From NCBI RefSeq assembly GCF_007741535.1, contig NZ_CP036525.1, positions 4,898,001-4,962,000 of the forward strand: a stretch of DNA of 64,000 nucleotides, read 5' to 3'. Source of the DNA: Rubripirellula lacrimiformis (GTDB lineage: Bacteria > Planctomycetota > Planctomycetia > Pirellulales > Pirellulaceae). This document shows, one piece after another, positions 1 to 8,647 of this stretch. The notes beneath the pieces were generated by a model. That model was not told the origin of the DNA. It searched no databases and was given only the letters and a program-made list of their open reading frames with translations. The stretch's first letter is position 1, and each line of letters opens with the position of its first letter. A program made the position numbers and the translations under genes.

Positions 1-492
1 ACGGTCCATTCGCAGTTGGCGGCGCCCATCCTGCAGGCACCCATTCTATCGGCCCCCCTGCGTGAAGCACTGCAAGCCGCCGATCGTTCGCAAGCCGCCG
101 CGAAGCCCAGCCCGATCCGACCAACAATCGGGACACCGGTTGCGCAGTACGCATCCACGATGCAGACGCCATCCACAGCGCAGGGCCGCATGATCGCGGT
201 CCCGGTCTCGGTGACGACCAGCCGCATGCCCACCCCCATCGCCCCGATTCACCCTGCGGCGACACCCGCAGCGACACCCACGACAGAGATAGCAATGGCA
301 CCTGCCGCGAGCCCTTCGCCGCGACCATCCCGATTGCCCGCGACGGGCCGCAACGCAGATTCCGCATCGCATGCATCACCGCCGCAGGCATCGATCGATG
401 CCCCGATGCAGCTGATGGCGCCCGCCGGATTCAGCCAGCCAGAAGATCCGTTCGGGCGATCGACCAAGAACCCGTTCTTTCAAGCAAACTAG
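1..492 (+). CDS. C-terminal part of a Pro/Ala-rich protein (partial)
   Basis: The reading frame is open from the first base of the window to the TAG at 490-492, so this is the end of a gene that starts upstream. The visible 163 residues are low-complexity, rich in Ala, Pro, Thr and Ser, with no recognisable domain. The tail is short and more ordered (PFGRSTKNPFF before the stop). The composition fits a linker or an extracytoplasmic disordered region of a larger protein, but the N-terminal part that would define it is missing. An internal TTG at 16 could be mistaken for a start; there is no ribosome binding site in view to support it. Function unknown. Confidence 0.55.
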   Translation, partial: TVHSQLAAPILQAPILSAPLREALQAADRSQAAAKPSPIRPTIGTPVAQYASTMQTPSTAQGRMIAVPVSVTTSRMPTPIAPIHPAATPAATPTTEIAMAPAASPSPRPSRLPATGRNADSASHASPPQASIDAPMQLMAPAGFSQPEDPFGRSTKNPFFQAN

Positions 493-721
493 CCGCGACC
501 ATCCCGGCAGCCGCGAATCATCCCCAGGGGCTGGAACCCAGCTGCCCCACGCAGCGTCCCCACCCAGCGGCCCAATTGTGTCTGCCGGTTCGCCGTTTCA
601 GTCGGCTTCGCGCCACGCGCGATCCACCCAATAATTCGGCTCGCAATCAACCGATCATTGCGGGTGACCATGCGGTTGCCTCTGTCCTTTGACGCCTACA
701 GATTCAAAAAACGAGAGAACG

Positions 722-1177
722 ATGCAACGTACCTTGGTGCTTCTAAAGCCGGACTGTGTTCAACGCGGATTGATGGGCCGCATCATCAGCCGATTCGAAG
801 AAAAGGGGCTGCAGATCGCCGCGATGAAGATGCTTCACGTATCGCCATCGATGTCGCGCGAGCACTATGCCGAACACGTGGAAAAGCCGTTCTACCCCAG
901 CTTGGAAGAGTTCATCACGTCGGCTCCCGTTGTCGCTTTGGCGATCGACGGACTGAACGTGATCGAAGTCGTCCGCGGAATGCTGGGTGCCACCAATGGG
1001 CTGAAAGCTGAATCGGGAACGATTCGTGGCGACTTCAGCAGCAGCCGACAAATGAATCTGGTTCACGCCAGCGATAGCCCGGAATCGGCCGAGCGAGAAC
1101 TGAAGATCTACTTTGCCGAAGGCGCCTGCGACTATGAATCTGTCGCGAAGAATTTCCTACGCGCGGCCGACGAATAG
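722..1177 (+). CDS. ndk: Nucleoside diphosphate kinase
   Basis: Transfers the gamma phosphate of ATP to nucleoside diphosphates through a phosphohistidine, balancing cytoplasmic NTP pools. The 151-residue length is normal for the family. The N-terminal RTLVLLKPDCVQRG strand, the GATNGLKAESGTIRGDF nucleotide-binding stretch and the active-site NLVHASDS (His115) are all present. The ATG at 722 is preferred to the in-frame start at 689 because the family begins at this point and a purine-rich GAGAGAA lies just upstream. The residue after GATN is Gly where most members have Pro. The stop codon sits inside a 14-bp tandem repeat. Confidence 0.97.
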   Translation: MQRTLVLLKPDCVQRGLMGRIISRFEEKGLQIAAMKMLHVSPSMSREHYAEHVEKPFYPSLEEFITSAPVVALAIDGLNVIEVVRGMLGATNGLKAESGTIRGDFSSSRQMNLVHASDSPESAERELKIYFAEGACDYESVAKNFLRAADE

Positions 1178-1221
1178 GGGCCGACGAATAGGGGCCGACG
1201 AATAGGGGCCGACGAAGAAGG
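1165..1221 (+). repeat. 14-bp tandem repeat over the ndk stop codon
   Basis: The unit ggccgacgaatagg occurs at 1165-1178, 1179-1192 and 1193-1206, with a decayed fourth copy at 1207-1221. The first copy encodes the last ndk residues and its TAG; the others repeat this sequence downstream. This looks like slippage duplication of the 3' end of the gene. Confidence 0.85.
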
Positions 1222-1508
1222 GGCGACCCATCGGGTCGGTTCTGGTTGCGTCGATGGCGATTGAGCGCATCGAGATCGCCGGTGGCCCAATCACCGGTGG
1301 CCCAGCGGACCGCACGATCGCATCCAAAGACGCCGTCCATCGACCGACCTTCGCGGGTCGGCATGCGGCGGCCCACTGCGACGCCAACGATGGCAATCAA
1401 CATCACCGCCCGCCGATTGCGGCGGTGGCCATCGTTTGCCTCCCGGGTTCTCCCGGGTTCACAGGGTTTGGTTCGCTAATGATCGATCCTGCAAAGGGAA
1501 CCGAATCT
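1178..1508. other. Convergent intergenic region ndk / lipoprotein
   Basis: This 331-bp gap lies between convergent genes. It holds the end of the 14-bp repeat, a pair of near-identical stretches around 1279-1305 (accggtggccca), a 6-bp-stem hairpin at 1410-1425 (ccgccg/cggcgg, loop attg) and a repeated tcccgggttc at about 1442-1461. No convincing gene was seen; the short reading frames have no family features. Confidence 0.5.
1410..1425. terminator. Possible hairpin terminator between convergent genes
   Basis: A perfect 6-bp GC stem (ccgccg/cggcgg) with a 4-nt loop lies between ndk and the convergent lipoprotein gene. There is no T-tract on either side, so an intrinsic terminator is only possible. 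Confidence 0.25.
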
Positions 1509-1748
1509 TTAGCGACGATTAGCCTTCTCTTCGGCAGCAGCGGCTTTCAATGCAGCGGCTTCCCGAGGCAGTTTGAACTCAGGCCCCGATGGGAAATACT
1601 GAACGTCGTCCTGCAAATAGTAAGGACTCGGCAGCGTTTGTCCGTTCATCGAAACTTGGCACCCGGTGGCACCGATCAGGCATACGGCTGCGGCCACTGC
1701 CGAGGCGATCGTGGCCGAGGTTCGTCGAAATTTGGCGTTGCGTGTCAT
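1509..1748 (-). CDS. Small predicted lipoprotein
   Basis: This 79-residue protein has a basic N-terminus, a hydrophobic segment (residues 12-28) and a lipobox ending IGATGC (Cys30), so it should be exported and lipid-anchored. The mature part contains a Tyr/Asp-rich stretch (SPYYLQDDVQYFPSGPEF) and ends in an Ala/Glu/Lys helix (EAAALKAAAAEEKA). The ATG at 1748 is chosen because it places a normal signal peptide at the N-terminus; the longer open frame to 1988 would put 80 unrelated residues in front. No family recognised. It converges on ndk and is followed upstream by a 600-bp gap without genes. Confidence 0.7.
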   Translation of the reverse strand: MTRNAKFRRTSATIASAVAAAVCLIGATGCQVSMNGQTLPSPYYLQDDVQYFPSGPEFKLPREAAALKAAAAEEKANRR

Positions 1749-2346
1749 CTTTGTAGCCTTCGCTGTCCAATCTAAATCCGGGTGGATCGAACGACGATGG
1801 TTCCGCGGGGAATCCACCGTAGCTCTCGATGCAGGTGTTATCGACCGGACAATCGGCATATCTTTACTCGGCCGCAGATTAATCCTCAGAAAATCTGCAA
1901 TCGTCATCGTCAGCGGCTTCGAACGGTGCGTTTGAATTGCCGCAGCGACGATGGTTTGCCGAATCCAGCGGTCATCCCCGGCGAACATCGCGTGAGAGAG
2001 CGGATCGGCCGGCCCGGCCAGCCAGCCGGCCAGCCAGTCAGCCAGTCGGTCGTGGGCTAAATCACCAGAAGATCGGCAGCCCCGCCGACCGCGATTCGGC
2101 CCTTACCTCTCCCCCCCGGTGAGGCATCCGTTCCGGTCATCGCACGGACGAAGCGGGACGAACATCGTTCAAACCCGACACCGATGTCACTGCCGATTGC
2201 CAGTTTCACACCATCGGTAACCAGCAGCAGACGAAACAGCAGACAACCAAAATCCACCCAAAAACGGGTCCCGTCGATCGATTCGCGACCACTGTTCGCG
2301 ACCACTGCTCGCGACCACTGTTCGGGATCACTGTTCGGGACCGACA
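1749..2346. other. Gene-free gap with short repeats
   Basis: About 600 bp lie between the lipoprotein start and the ispG stop. It contains an imperfect repeat of gccagccggccagccagtc type around 2015-2050 and a 13-bp tandem repeat at 2282-2333. No reading frame has a recognisable start or family signature. It should contain the lipoprotein promoter and the ispG 3' untranslated region. Confidence 0.5.
2282..2333. repeat. 13-bp tandem repeat downstream of ispG
   Basis: The unit ttcgcgaccactg is exact at 2282-2294 and 2295-2307. It has one change at 2308-2320 and more at 2321-2333, and decays toward 2345. It lies just past the ispG stop codon. Confidence 0.8.
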
Positions 2347-3492
2347 TCATTTGGCCAACGACTTGGTTTGGATGATGGCGTCGAGTTCCTGTTTCAGTCG
2401 CGGCAGGATTTCGTCGTATCCGAATGCGCCCAAAGCATCGGTACCGCGTTTCAAATTGACCTTGGCCGGTCCGCACCAAAGTCCCAGGTCGGCATCGTCA
2501 GTTTCGCCCGGCCCGTTGACTCGGCAACCCATCACGGCAATCGTGATTTCGTAGTCCTTGGCGTACTGAGTCATTTCCTTGACGCTCTGGGCCAAGTCGA
2601 TGAAGGCTTCGTTTTCGACTCGCGAACAGCTTGGGCAACTGATGATATTCAGCGCCTTGTCGTCGAACTTGACGACGCTACGAACACGACCGGAATAGAT
2701 ATCATCGACGATCTCTCTGCCCGCGGCGATTTCTTCTGGCTTTCGATCATTGGGAAGGGTCAGCGAGACGCGGACGGTATCGCCGATCCCTCGACCGATC
2801 AGCTGTTCGAACGCAACTCGCGTCTTGATGATTCCATCGGGTGGCATGCCCGCCTCGGTGACGCCCAAATGCAGTGGCACATCGGGACGCAGTTGGGCAA
2901 ACCGCTGGTTCACCTCGACCACCTTGGACGGATCACTGTCTTTGAGCGAAACGACATAGCGGGTGAAGCCCAGCGAATCGACGAACTCACAGTGCTCGAT
3001 CGCGCTCTCGATCATCGGTGTGATCGAATCCTCGGGATCGTACTTTGCCTTTTTGGCCGGGTCGACACTGCCACAGTTGACGCCAATCCGAATCGCACAA
3101 TCGTGATCAACGGCCTGCTGGATGATGAAACGCACCTTATCCTGCCACGGCTTTTCGCGTTGGTGGTGGTACAGGTGTCCCGGGTTGTATCGAATTTTGT
3201 CGACAAAGGGCGCGACCGCCTCGGCCAGTTTGAAATTTTCTTGCAGGTCAACGGCCAAGTTTGCTGTCGTTTGGCGGCGGATTTCGCCCAGCGCCTCGGC
3301 GTCCTTGTCACTGTCCACCGCAACACGAACCACGCCGGCCCCCGCCAACCGATAGGCTTCGGCCTGCTGAACCGTGGCGTCGATATTTTGCGTCTTGGTG
3401 GCCGTCATGCTTTGGACGGCAATCGGATTCCCGTCGCCAACGGTGATGTTCCCGATGCGGACGGCACGAGTCGAATTTCGCGTTATTTTCAT
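2347..3492 (-). CDS. ispG: 4-hydroxy-3-methylbut-2-en-1-yl diphosphate synthase (IspG/GcpE)
   Basis: This iron-sulfur enzyme of the MEP isoprenoid pathway reductively opens MEcPP to HMBPP. The 381 residues contain an N-terminal TIM-barrel ([17 protein letters not shown], LDxxENFKLAE-type core, IRIGVNCGS). The C-terminal cluster domain carries the three ligand cysteines in SCPSC (Cys286, Cys289) and GCRVNGPGE (Cys323, with Glu330). The start at 3492 is favoured over an ATG at 3498 because gaag lies 6 nt before it; the two differ by only two residues. The next gene on this strand, a secreted protein, ends 233 bp upstream. This is the short bacterial form. Confidence 0.96.
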   Translation of the reverse strand: MKITRNSTRAVRIGNITVGDGNPIAVQSMTATKTQNIDATVQQAEAYRLAGAGVVRVAVDSDKDAEALGEIRRQTTANLAVDLQENFKLAEAVAPFVDKIRYNPGHLYHHQREKPWQDKVRFIIQQAVDHDCAIRIGVNCGSVDPAKKAKYDPEDSITPMIESAIEHCEFVDSLGFTRYVVSLKDSDPSKVVEVNQRFAQLRPDVPLHLGVTEAGMPPDGIIKTRVAFEQLIGRGIGDTVRVSLTLPNDRKPEEIAAGREIVDDIYSGRVRSVVKFDDKALNIISCPSCSRVENEAFIDLAQSVKEMTQYAKDYEITIAVMGCRVNGPGETDDADLGLWCGPAKVNLKRGTDALGAFGYDEILPRLKQELDAIIQTKSLAK

Positions 3493-3725
3493 GATCATCT
3501 TCGAGAGGAATCGGAGACAAAGCTTGCCATGTTTCGGCGTCAATCGCCAGCACCCAGCCAATCGGTGGGGGCGAAGCGTCAGGCCCCAACGGTGCCGCTA
3601 GCCAATCACACGTCGGCCGGCACCAGCGGATTGTGCCGGCAAACGCTCGGGGATCGCCCCCACGACAGCTGCACCGGCGTTCTGGCTTCCGAAATCGGCG
3701 GTTGCCGGCGCCGGCGTCTTTCTAT

Positions 3726-5408
3726 TTACCGTTGCTGCAGGGCCGCAGCCAACTGGGCCACCGACGGAGCCACCTCGGCCAAGGCACGCTGCAGCGTTTC
3801 GGCCCGGCGGTCGCTTAGCCCATGCCGATTCAATTCGGCGATGTTCCGGTCTAGCACCTGCCAAGCTTCCAGCAGATGCTCCGCTTCGCGTTGCAGTGAA
3901 TCCAGGTCGTCGCGGTGGCTGACCCGTTGGTGCAGTACCTTGGAATGCTGATACACCTCTTGGGCGGCGTCCATCGTGGACTGGCGATAGGTTGCCGGTT
4001 GCAAGTACCGCTCGTAGCGACGCATGTCCGCCAAGAAATACTCGCTTGCCCCCTCCACCGCCGCCGCAGCCTGCAACAGCGACGCAGGATCAAAAACGTC
4101 CCCTGGCAATGCCACCCCAAGCGCCCCACGCAGCACGCCCAATTCCAATTCGATCGCCGACAAAGTGGACGGGTTCAAACGGGGGATGTTGGCGAAGATC
4201 GATTTTAACGAAAACCAATCCTGGTCGATCGGCCCCAGCAGTTGTCCCAGCGAATCGCGGCGGTCACCACGCTGGGCCGCGGATTCCAATTCTTGTGCCG
4301 ATCGAAACATTCGGCGGCTGCGCTCCATCACAATCGCCTGCTGCTTGGGCGGCAGGTTGACCATCGACCGGATCGTCAGTTGGTCCAAGACTTGGCCCAA
4401 ACTCTGTTCCAACCGATGCGCCGACGCAGTCAAGGATTGAGTGTTCTGCGGTGGCGGCATCCACAGCAAAGCGTAGGTTTGATCACCGCATTCGCGGAAT
4501 CGATCCAAGCGTCGCGACAGGTGCGGATCGCCGAGCTCGTAAACCGCTTGGCTGACCGGCGACCAACCGCGAACGAATTCGGTAAAACGAGTAACAACTT
4601 CCTCGTAGGGTGCGGTCTCGATCCGGTCGGCTTCTCTTAACATCTGACCTCGCATCAATCGCACGTCGTGGCTGATTCGCTCGGTTCGTGAGTTTGCGGC
4701 GTTTGAAAGCGGCAGGTCGTCCAAAATCGTTTGCAGATGAGTCGATCCGACGATCATCAAATCGTGCAATTGGTGTCGGTCGAATTGAGGCTGCAATCCC
4801 AGCTGCCCACACATCTCGGTCGCCAAACGATCGCTATCGCGAATCGCAGCGGTCGAACGACTGGTCAGTGCGTCGGTCGAACGCAGTGTGAACGATAGTT
4901 GCCGCCATCGTGCATCCAGTTCGGAATAGGCTGGGACGATCCGATCCAAGGTATCCAAACCGTCGCATCGCCCGATCAATGAACGAGTGTCGGCTGCGAT
5001 TCGATAGGCATCCGGCATCACCCCACGCAGGACCGCGTTGCGAGCCGCGGCGGTTCGAAGGTCGGCAACCAATGCGTCCACGTTGCTGCTGAAACCCACC
5101 AACGTCTCGACAAACTTGGCGGCTTGGCGGCTGCGGACACTGATCGACGCGGACCCGCCGGGATCACGGGGGCGGGCGATGGTCCGCTGTTCGTTGGTGG
5201 GGCGACTGGGGTTCGGCCGGTTCCCATGGGGACCGGGCGTGCCGGGCGGGGGCGCATCGGGCAAAGCTGCGGGCGGTGCAGGTTTGCGCCCCGACGCCTG
5301 CTGGGCTTCGGCGATCGTCCGAAAAAGATCCTCGATCAGACTGCCACGCTGAGCCATTGCTGGACCGGTGGCGATGCAAACCAGCATCAACGGAAGGATT
5401 CGGCGCAT
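3726..5408 (-). CDS. Secreted helical protein of unknown function
   Basis: This 560-residue protein starts with a clear signal peptide (LPLMLVCIATGPAMAQ, cleavage after about residue 19), followed by a Pro-rich linker (about 45-85) and a long, mostly alpha-helical body rich in Arg, Leu, Asp and Gln. No catalytic motif, repeat or family was recognised. It probably resides in the periplasm or at the cell surface. It is transcribed in the same direction as ispG, but the 233-bp gap argues against tight coupling. The ATG at 5408 begins exactly at the signal peptide. It resembles the many lineage-specific exported helical proteins of planctomycetes. Confidence 0.7.
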   Translation of the reverse strand: MRRILPLMLVCIATGPAMAQRGSLIEDLFRTIAEAQQASGRKPAPPAALPDAPPPGTPGPHGNRPNPSRPTNEQRTIARPRDPGGSASISVRSRQAAKFVETLVGFSSNVDALVADLRTAAARNAVLRGVMPDAYRIAADTRSLIGRCDGLDTLDRIVPAYSELDARWRQLSFTLRSTDALTSRSTAAIRDSDRLATEMCGQLGLQPQFDRHQLHDLMIVGSTHLQTILDDLPLSNAANSRTERISHDVRLMRGQMLREADRIETAPYEEVVTRFTEFVRGWSPVSQAVYELGDPHLSRRLDRFRECGDQTYALLWMPPPQNTQSLTASAHRLEQSLGQVLDQLTIRSMVNLPPKQQAIVMERSRRMFRSAQELESAAQRGDRRDSLGQLLGPIDQDWFSLKSIFANIPRLNPSTLSAIELELGVLRGALGVALPGDVFDPASLLQAAAAVEGASEYFLADMRRYERYLQPATYRQSTMDAAQEVYQHSKVLHQRVSHRDDLDSLQREAEHLLEAWQVLDRNIAELNRHGLSDRRAETLQRALAEVAPSVAQLAAALQQR

Positions 5409-5563
5409 GTGGATCGTTCGGGGTTGGCTAGAAAAGAAACTTAGGAATCCGCGTTACCGGTAGCGCAGAATCCCCACCATCGGCAGCGGGCTGCCGCGGC
5501 CAGCAGAAAAGAAAACAGCACCGTCGTCAGTGATGTTCGTCTATCAACGATAGCGTAAAACGA

Positions 5564-6043
5564 TCACAGATTCCGTAGAACCCATTGAAACACTCGCTCG
5601 GTCGCTTCGACCTGCCTGTCTGCTCGACCTTTCGCGGTCAATTGTTGGCGGGATACGGAAACATCGAACGGACCGCTGGATTGCCGCCGCGCCGCAGCGA
5701 TGAGGACAACCCCATCGAACCCTGCGGGCGCCGCGGGGCCAAAGTGTCCGGTGATCGAAACCGCCAAGTCGGCTTCGGGCGTCTTCGTTAGAACGCCCTG
5801 TGCCATCTGCTTCGCTACGACTTCGCACACGGCGGTTTGCTGGGCGATCGTATCGGCATCGACATCCAACCATCGCGTCTTCGTATCGTTGCGGTAGGTC
5901 ACCGCCGACCCACAAAGCCACTGCGACACTCCCGGCACCTTCCCCAATTCGCATGCGACCATGCCACAGGTACAGCTTTCCGCAAACACGACTCGGCACT
6001 TCGATTGGGCCAACCGGTCGACCACTTGGGCGGCTAGATTCAT
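5564..6043 (-). CDS. pncC: Nicotinamide-nucleotide amidohydrolase, CinA C-terminal family
   Basis: This stand-alone CinA C-terminal domain of 159 residues is the length of E. coli PncC, which deamidates NMN to NaMN in pyridine-nucleotide recycling. Visible family motifs are FAESCTCGMVA near residue 20, VTYRNDTKTRWL and the SITGHFGP turn. The usual ESCTGG is ESCTCG here, and the usual GxAGPxG-type loop is TGHFGP, so activity is likely but not certain. Its ATG overlaps the TGA of the upstream membrane-protein gene (ATGA), which implies translational coupling. No N-terminal MoCF-like domain is present. Confidence 0.85.
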   Translation of the reverse strand: MNLAAQVVDRLAQSKCRVVFAESCTCGMVACELGKVPGVSQWLCGSAVTYRNDTKTRWLDVDADTIAQQTAVCEVVAKQMAQGVLTKTPEADLAVSITGHFGPAAPAGFDGVVLIAAARRQSSGPFDVSVSRQQLTAKGRADRQVEATERVFQWVLRNL

Positions 6044-7050
6044 CGCTGACTCTGTGACGGGGGAAATTCACGATCGTCGGGAACCGTATCGATCGAGGCA
6101 GTCTGATCGGATTCCAAATCAGCAATCTCGTCATCCGCAGCTTCGTTCATGATCCGCTGGGCTTCGGCCATCTGGTCACAGAATTCGATCACCTCTGCCT
6201 TCTGGTCGGACGAGATCGGCATGCTACGAAACAGGTCCGATTCCTTTTTGACCAGTTCGCCATCCTTGTTCAGTTTTAACTTCACGGCCACTGCCGACAA
6301 ATAATCGCTGGACGAACAGGATGGGCACGACGCCAATTGCAGTTCGACAAAGTCGGTCGACGATTCCGAGAACTTCAGCCGACGGAACGCCGCGACATCG
6401 CCCGTTCCAACCATCTGCCAAGCCGGGTCCGTGGAACTGACCGGCAGCGCCGCCATTTCGTTGGTTTCCACGGTCCACTGTTCACAGTCTTCGCAAAACG
6501 GTGCGTTCCCGTAACTCTTTCTGGCCCAGAATGCCGTGACGAAAACGATTGCGGCCTCGATGATCCACCCGGCCACGGCTTCCCAACCATCATGCGGTTT
6601 GCCATTTTTGAACCACAATCCGTTCTCGAAAATGTACTGTCCCCATCCGTAGATCGAACGCGGATCGAACCCAACGATCGCAGCGTTGACCACATCGTCG
6701 CTGAACCCATCCGCCGACGAAATGTACCAGGCACAGTGGACGGCCCAGGCAACATAGAAACTGACCATCGTGGTCAAGATCACCATCCCCGCGACGAAAA
6801 AATGGCTGCGGAACTTGGTCCATCGGCAAGTCCACCCCACCAATGTTCCCAGCAAACCGCCGTAGGCTAAGGTCAGCAAACATCGCAGTTTCAGAAACGG
6901 CAGATAGACCACGGCGCCGGAGTACAGGATCCCGATCACTACGGCCGCGGGCACTAGAACCGCGAACGCGATCACCAGGCCACTGACGGGAACTCGCCCG
7001 CTGTGCCGATAGCGAGACACTGCGGTGCGGGAGTATTCGACCTCGTTCAT
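6040..7050 (-). CDS. Membrane protein with Cys-pair motifs, coupled to pncC
   Basis: This 336-residue protein has about four membrane segments in the first 200 residues (for example VSGLVIAFAVLVPAAVVIGIL, LLTLAYGGLLGTLVG, FFVAGMVILTTMVSFYVAWAV, GWIIEAAIVFVTAFWA). A soluble C-terminal part follows, with CEDC and CPSC pairs that could form a zinc ribbon, and an acidic tail. The start at 7050 is chosen because the residues before it in the longer frame do not look coding. No family recognised. The 4-bp overlap with pncC links the two, but no functional link is known to me. Confidence 0.7.
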   Translation of the reverse strand: MNEVEYSRTAVSRYRHSGRVPVSGLVIAFAVLVPAAVVIGILYSGAVVYLPFLKLRCLLTLAYGGLLGTLVGWTCRWTKFRSHFFVAGMVILTTMVSFYVAWAVHCAWYISSADGFSDDVVNAAIVGFDPRSIYGWGQYIFENGLWFKNGKPHDGWEAVAGWIIEAAIVFVTAFWARKSYGNAPFCEDCEQWTVETNEMAALPVSSTDPAWQMVGTGDVAAFRRLKFSESSTDFVELQLASCPSCSSSDYLSAVAVKLKLNKDGELVKKESDLFRSMPISSDQKAEVIEFCDQMAEAQRIMNEAADDEIADLESDQTASIDTVPDDREFPPSQSQR

Positions 7051-7330
7051 GATGCTGATTCGCTCGCTGACTTCGCCATGATCGTTGCCAAGGATCGCTG
7101 GCAATGGTCGTTCCCAAGATAGGTTCCATCGGATCGATGGTACCGCCGGCGGTCATTCTAACGCCTAGGCCGGCCGACGCGGACGAACACGACCGCGAAA
7201 AAGAAGCACTGCCTGTCGCAGTGGCATCCGTGCCAGCGGCCAGCACAACGCAGATCCCCACCGTCACGCCAACCAATGGGCAAAGAGTTCGCGCGGTCAC
7301 CCACCACATCGGTGCCGGGTGGTCCCGTGG

Positions 7331-7642
7331 CTACCAACCGTATCCAACGCCACGACCGATTCCAATGGAAACACCCACGCCGCGTGACGCCGGGTACCGG
7401 TAGGATGGCCGATAGTATCGGGACACCGGACGTCCGATCTGGACCGAAACCGTTGGCCGCGAATAAGCGGGCGCCGCGTAAACCGGGGCTCGGTAATACG
7501 AACGTACGGGAGCGACATAGCGGGGCGCGTAGACCGGAACGACCACAGCCCGACGCAATCCACGCCGATGGGCTTGGGCCTCGTCTGCCGTACTAAACAT
7601 GGCGGTCGCAACAACAACGCCCGCAATCAGATACTTCAACAT
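7331..7642 (-). CDS. Small secreted Tyr/Arg/Pro-rich protein
   Basis: This 103-residue protein has a signal peptide (LIAGVVVATAMFSTADEAQA) followed by a low-complexity mature region. The mature region is built from Tyr, Arg, Pro, Val and Ala (RYVAPVRSYYRAPVYAAPAYS, with a Gly-rich end). The ATG at 7642 has an excellent AGGAG seven bases upstream, so it is preferred over an in-frame TTG at 7648. Short exported Tyr-rich proteins of this type are common in Pirellulaceae and may sit in the cell wall or envelope, but no function is established. It stands alone, with gaps on both sides. Confidence 0.75.
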   Translation of the reverse strand: MLKYLIAGVVVATAMFSTADEAQAHRRGLRRAVVVPVYAPRYVAPVRSYYRAPVYAAPAYSRPTVSVQIGRPVSRYYRPSYRYPASRGVGVSIGIGRGVGYGW

Positions 7643-7760
7643 CGTCAAACTCCTAGTGAGAAAGGAACTTCGACAATTGTCGGGCGCCTGTCAAATATCA
7701 ACAAGCGTACAGGGTCGCCGGGGGGATCGTTTCCAGGTCCGCGGCGGCAGGTCCCCGCGC

Positions 7761-8156
7761 CTAGCGACGGCTGGGTTTCGGCGTTGCCGTCGACGCGATC
7801 TGCTGGACCGTCGGCAGTGCCACGCCCCGCTTTGCCGCTTCGAAACGCAGTGCACGCTCGAAAAAAGGCATCGGGAACGACGAATTCCGCTTGATCGCGT
7901 ACCGTTCGATCGCGACTACCAGTTCCGCGTCCAGTTCGCCTTTCTTGACCTTTCCGACCACCAGCGCGATGTAATCCCGCTGTTCCTGGCGGGTGGCCCG
8001 AAGCCGATTGACCAATTGGTCGCTCAGCCGAGTGAATCGGTCAGACGTGGAATAAGACGTCTGGGGCGACACAATCTGTGCTTCGGCAATCGACGACAAC
8101 GTGATTGCAAGCAACAAGGTTGCGAACGAGACGATTCCGGTTTGCCAGCGTGTCAT
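7761..8156 (-). CDS. Small secreted protein of unknown function
   Basis: This 131-residue protein has a signal peptide (IVSFATLLLAITLSSIAEAQ) and a compact helical mature domain containing RLSDQLVNRLRATRQEQRDYIALVVGKVKKGELD. The mature part has no Cys and no recognisable catalytic residues. It ends in a short basic Pro/Ser tail. The ATG at 8156 sits exactly at the signal peptide. It lies on the same strand as the Tyr-rich protein downstream, 118 bp away, so they may be co-transcribed. Confidence 0.72.
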   Translation of the reverse strand: MTRWQTGIVSFATLLLAITLSSIAEAQIVSPQTSYSTSDRFTRLSDQLVNRLRATRQEQRDYIALVVGKVKKGELDAELVVAIERYAIKRNSSFPMPFFERALRFEAAKRGVALPTVQQIASTATPKPSRR

Positions 8157-8647
8157 TTCTTTTCATCTCTGTGGTTCCGAGTTCGATTGCCGGGCATCCA
8201 GCACCCGTGACCATCGCGTGGAAGCCCCGCACGATCTTTGGCAGGATCCGAAACGGCTGCCCCGCCAAACGTCAAAGTTGGACGAACCAGTAGCCTTTTC
8301 CCAATCAGCACGACTTCTGCGGCATGGGTACCAAGACTTTGGCGTTCATTGCAAGCCGTCCGTTGAACTATGGCAATCTGGGCGGTTTACAGAATTGATG
8401 CGGCTGGCTTCTGGTTCTGTCTGGCCTGGTCGGGGCGATTGTGTGCACGGCAACGAATGGGAAGCCGAAACAAAACAACGTGAGCAAGGTTGTGCCAGGG
8501 TGCCGCCGAACTCACGAAGTGGTCCCGTCCGGCCCGGCCGCGTTCCCAATAAGGGGAACACACCAGGCGTCTTTGATGGGCAGGGCCGAAGACGGAACAA
8601 ATCATCAACTGCCGCCCTGAGTGGCGAAAAATCGGAAGGAATCCGCA
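8157..8647. other. Divergent intergenic region, no gene seen
   Basis: About 490 bp separate two divergent small exported-protein genes. It must hold both promoters. I saw no convincing -35/-10 pair, RNA gene or repeat; the open frames across it show no family features and overlap known genes out of frame. Confidence 0.45.

Noticed and set aside
2368-3951. 527-codon plus-strand frame opposite ispG
   Set aside because: It is the antisense shadow of ispG and of the neighbouring secreted-protein gene; the minus strand carries clear IspG cysteine motifs.
6590-7309. Minus-strand frame beginning with a hydrophobic MWWVTARTLCPLVGVTVGI-type segment
   Set aside because: It runs out of frame through the membrane protein gene and turns into low-complexity Arg/Ser sequence; only its first part looks signal-like.
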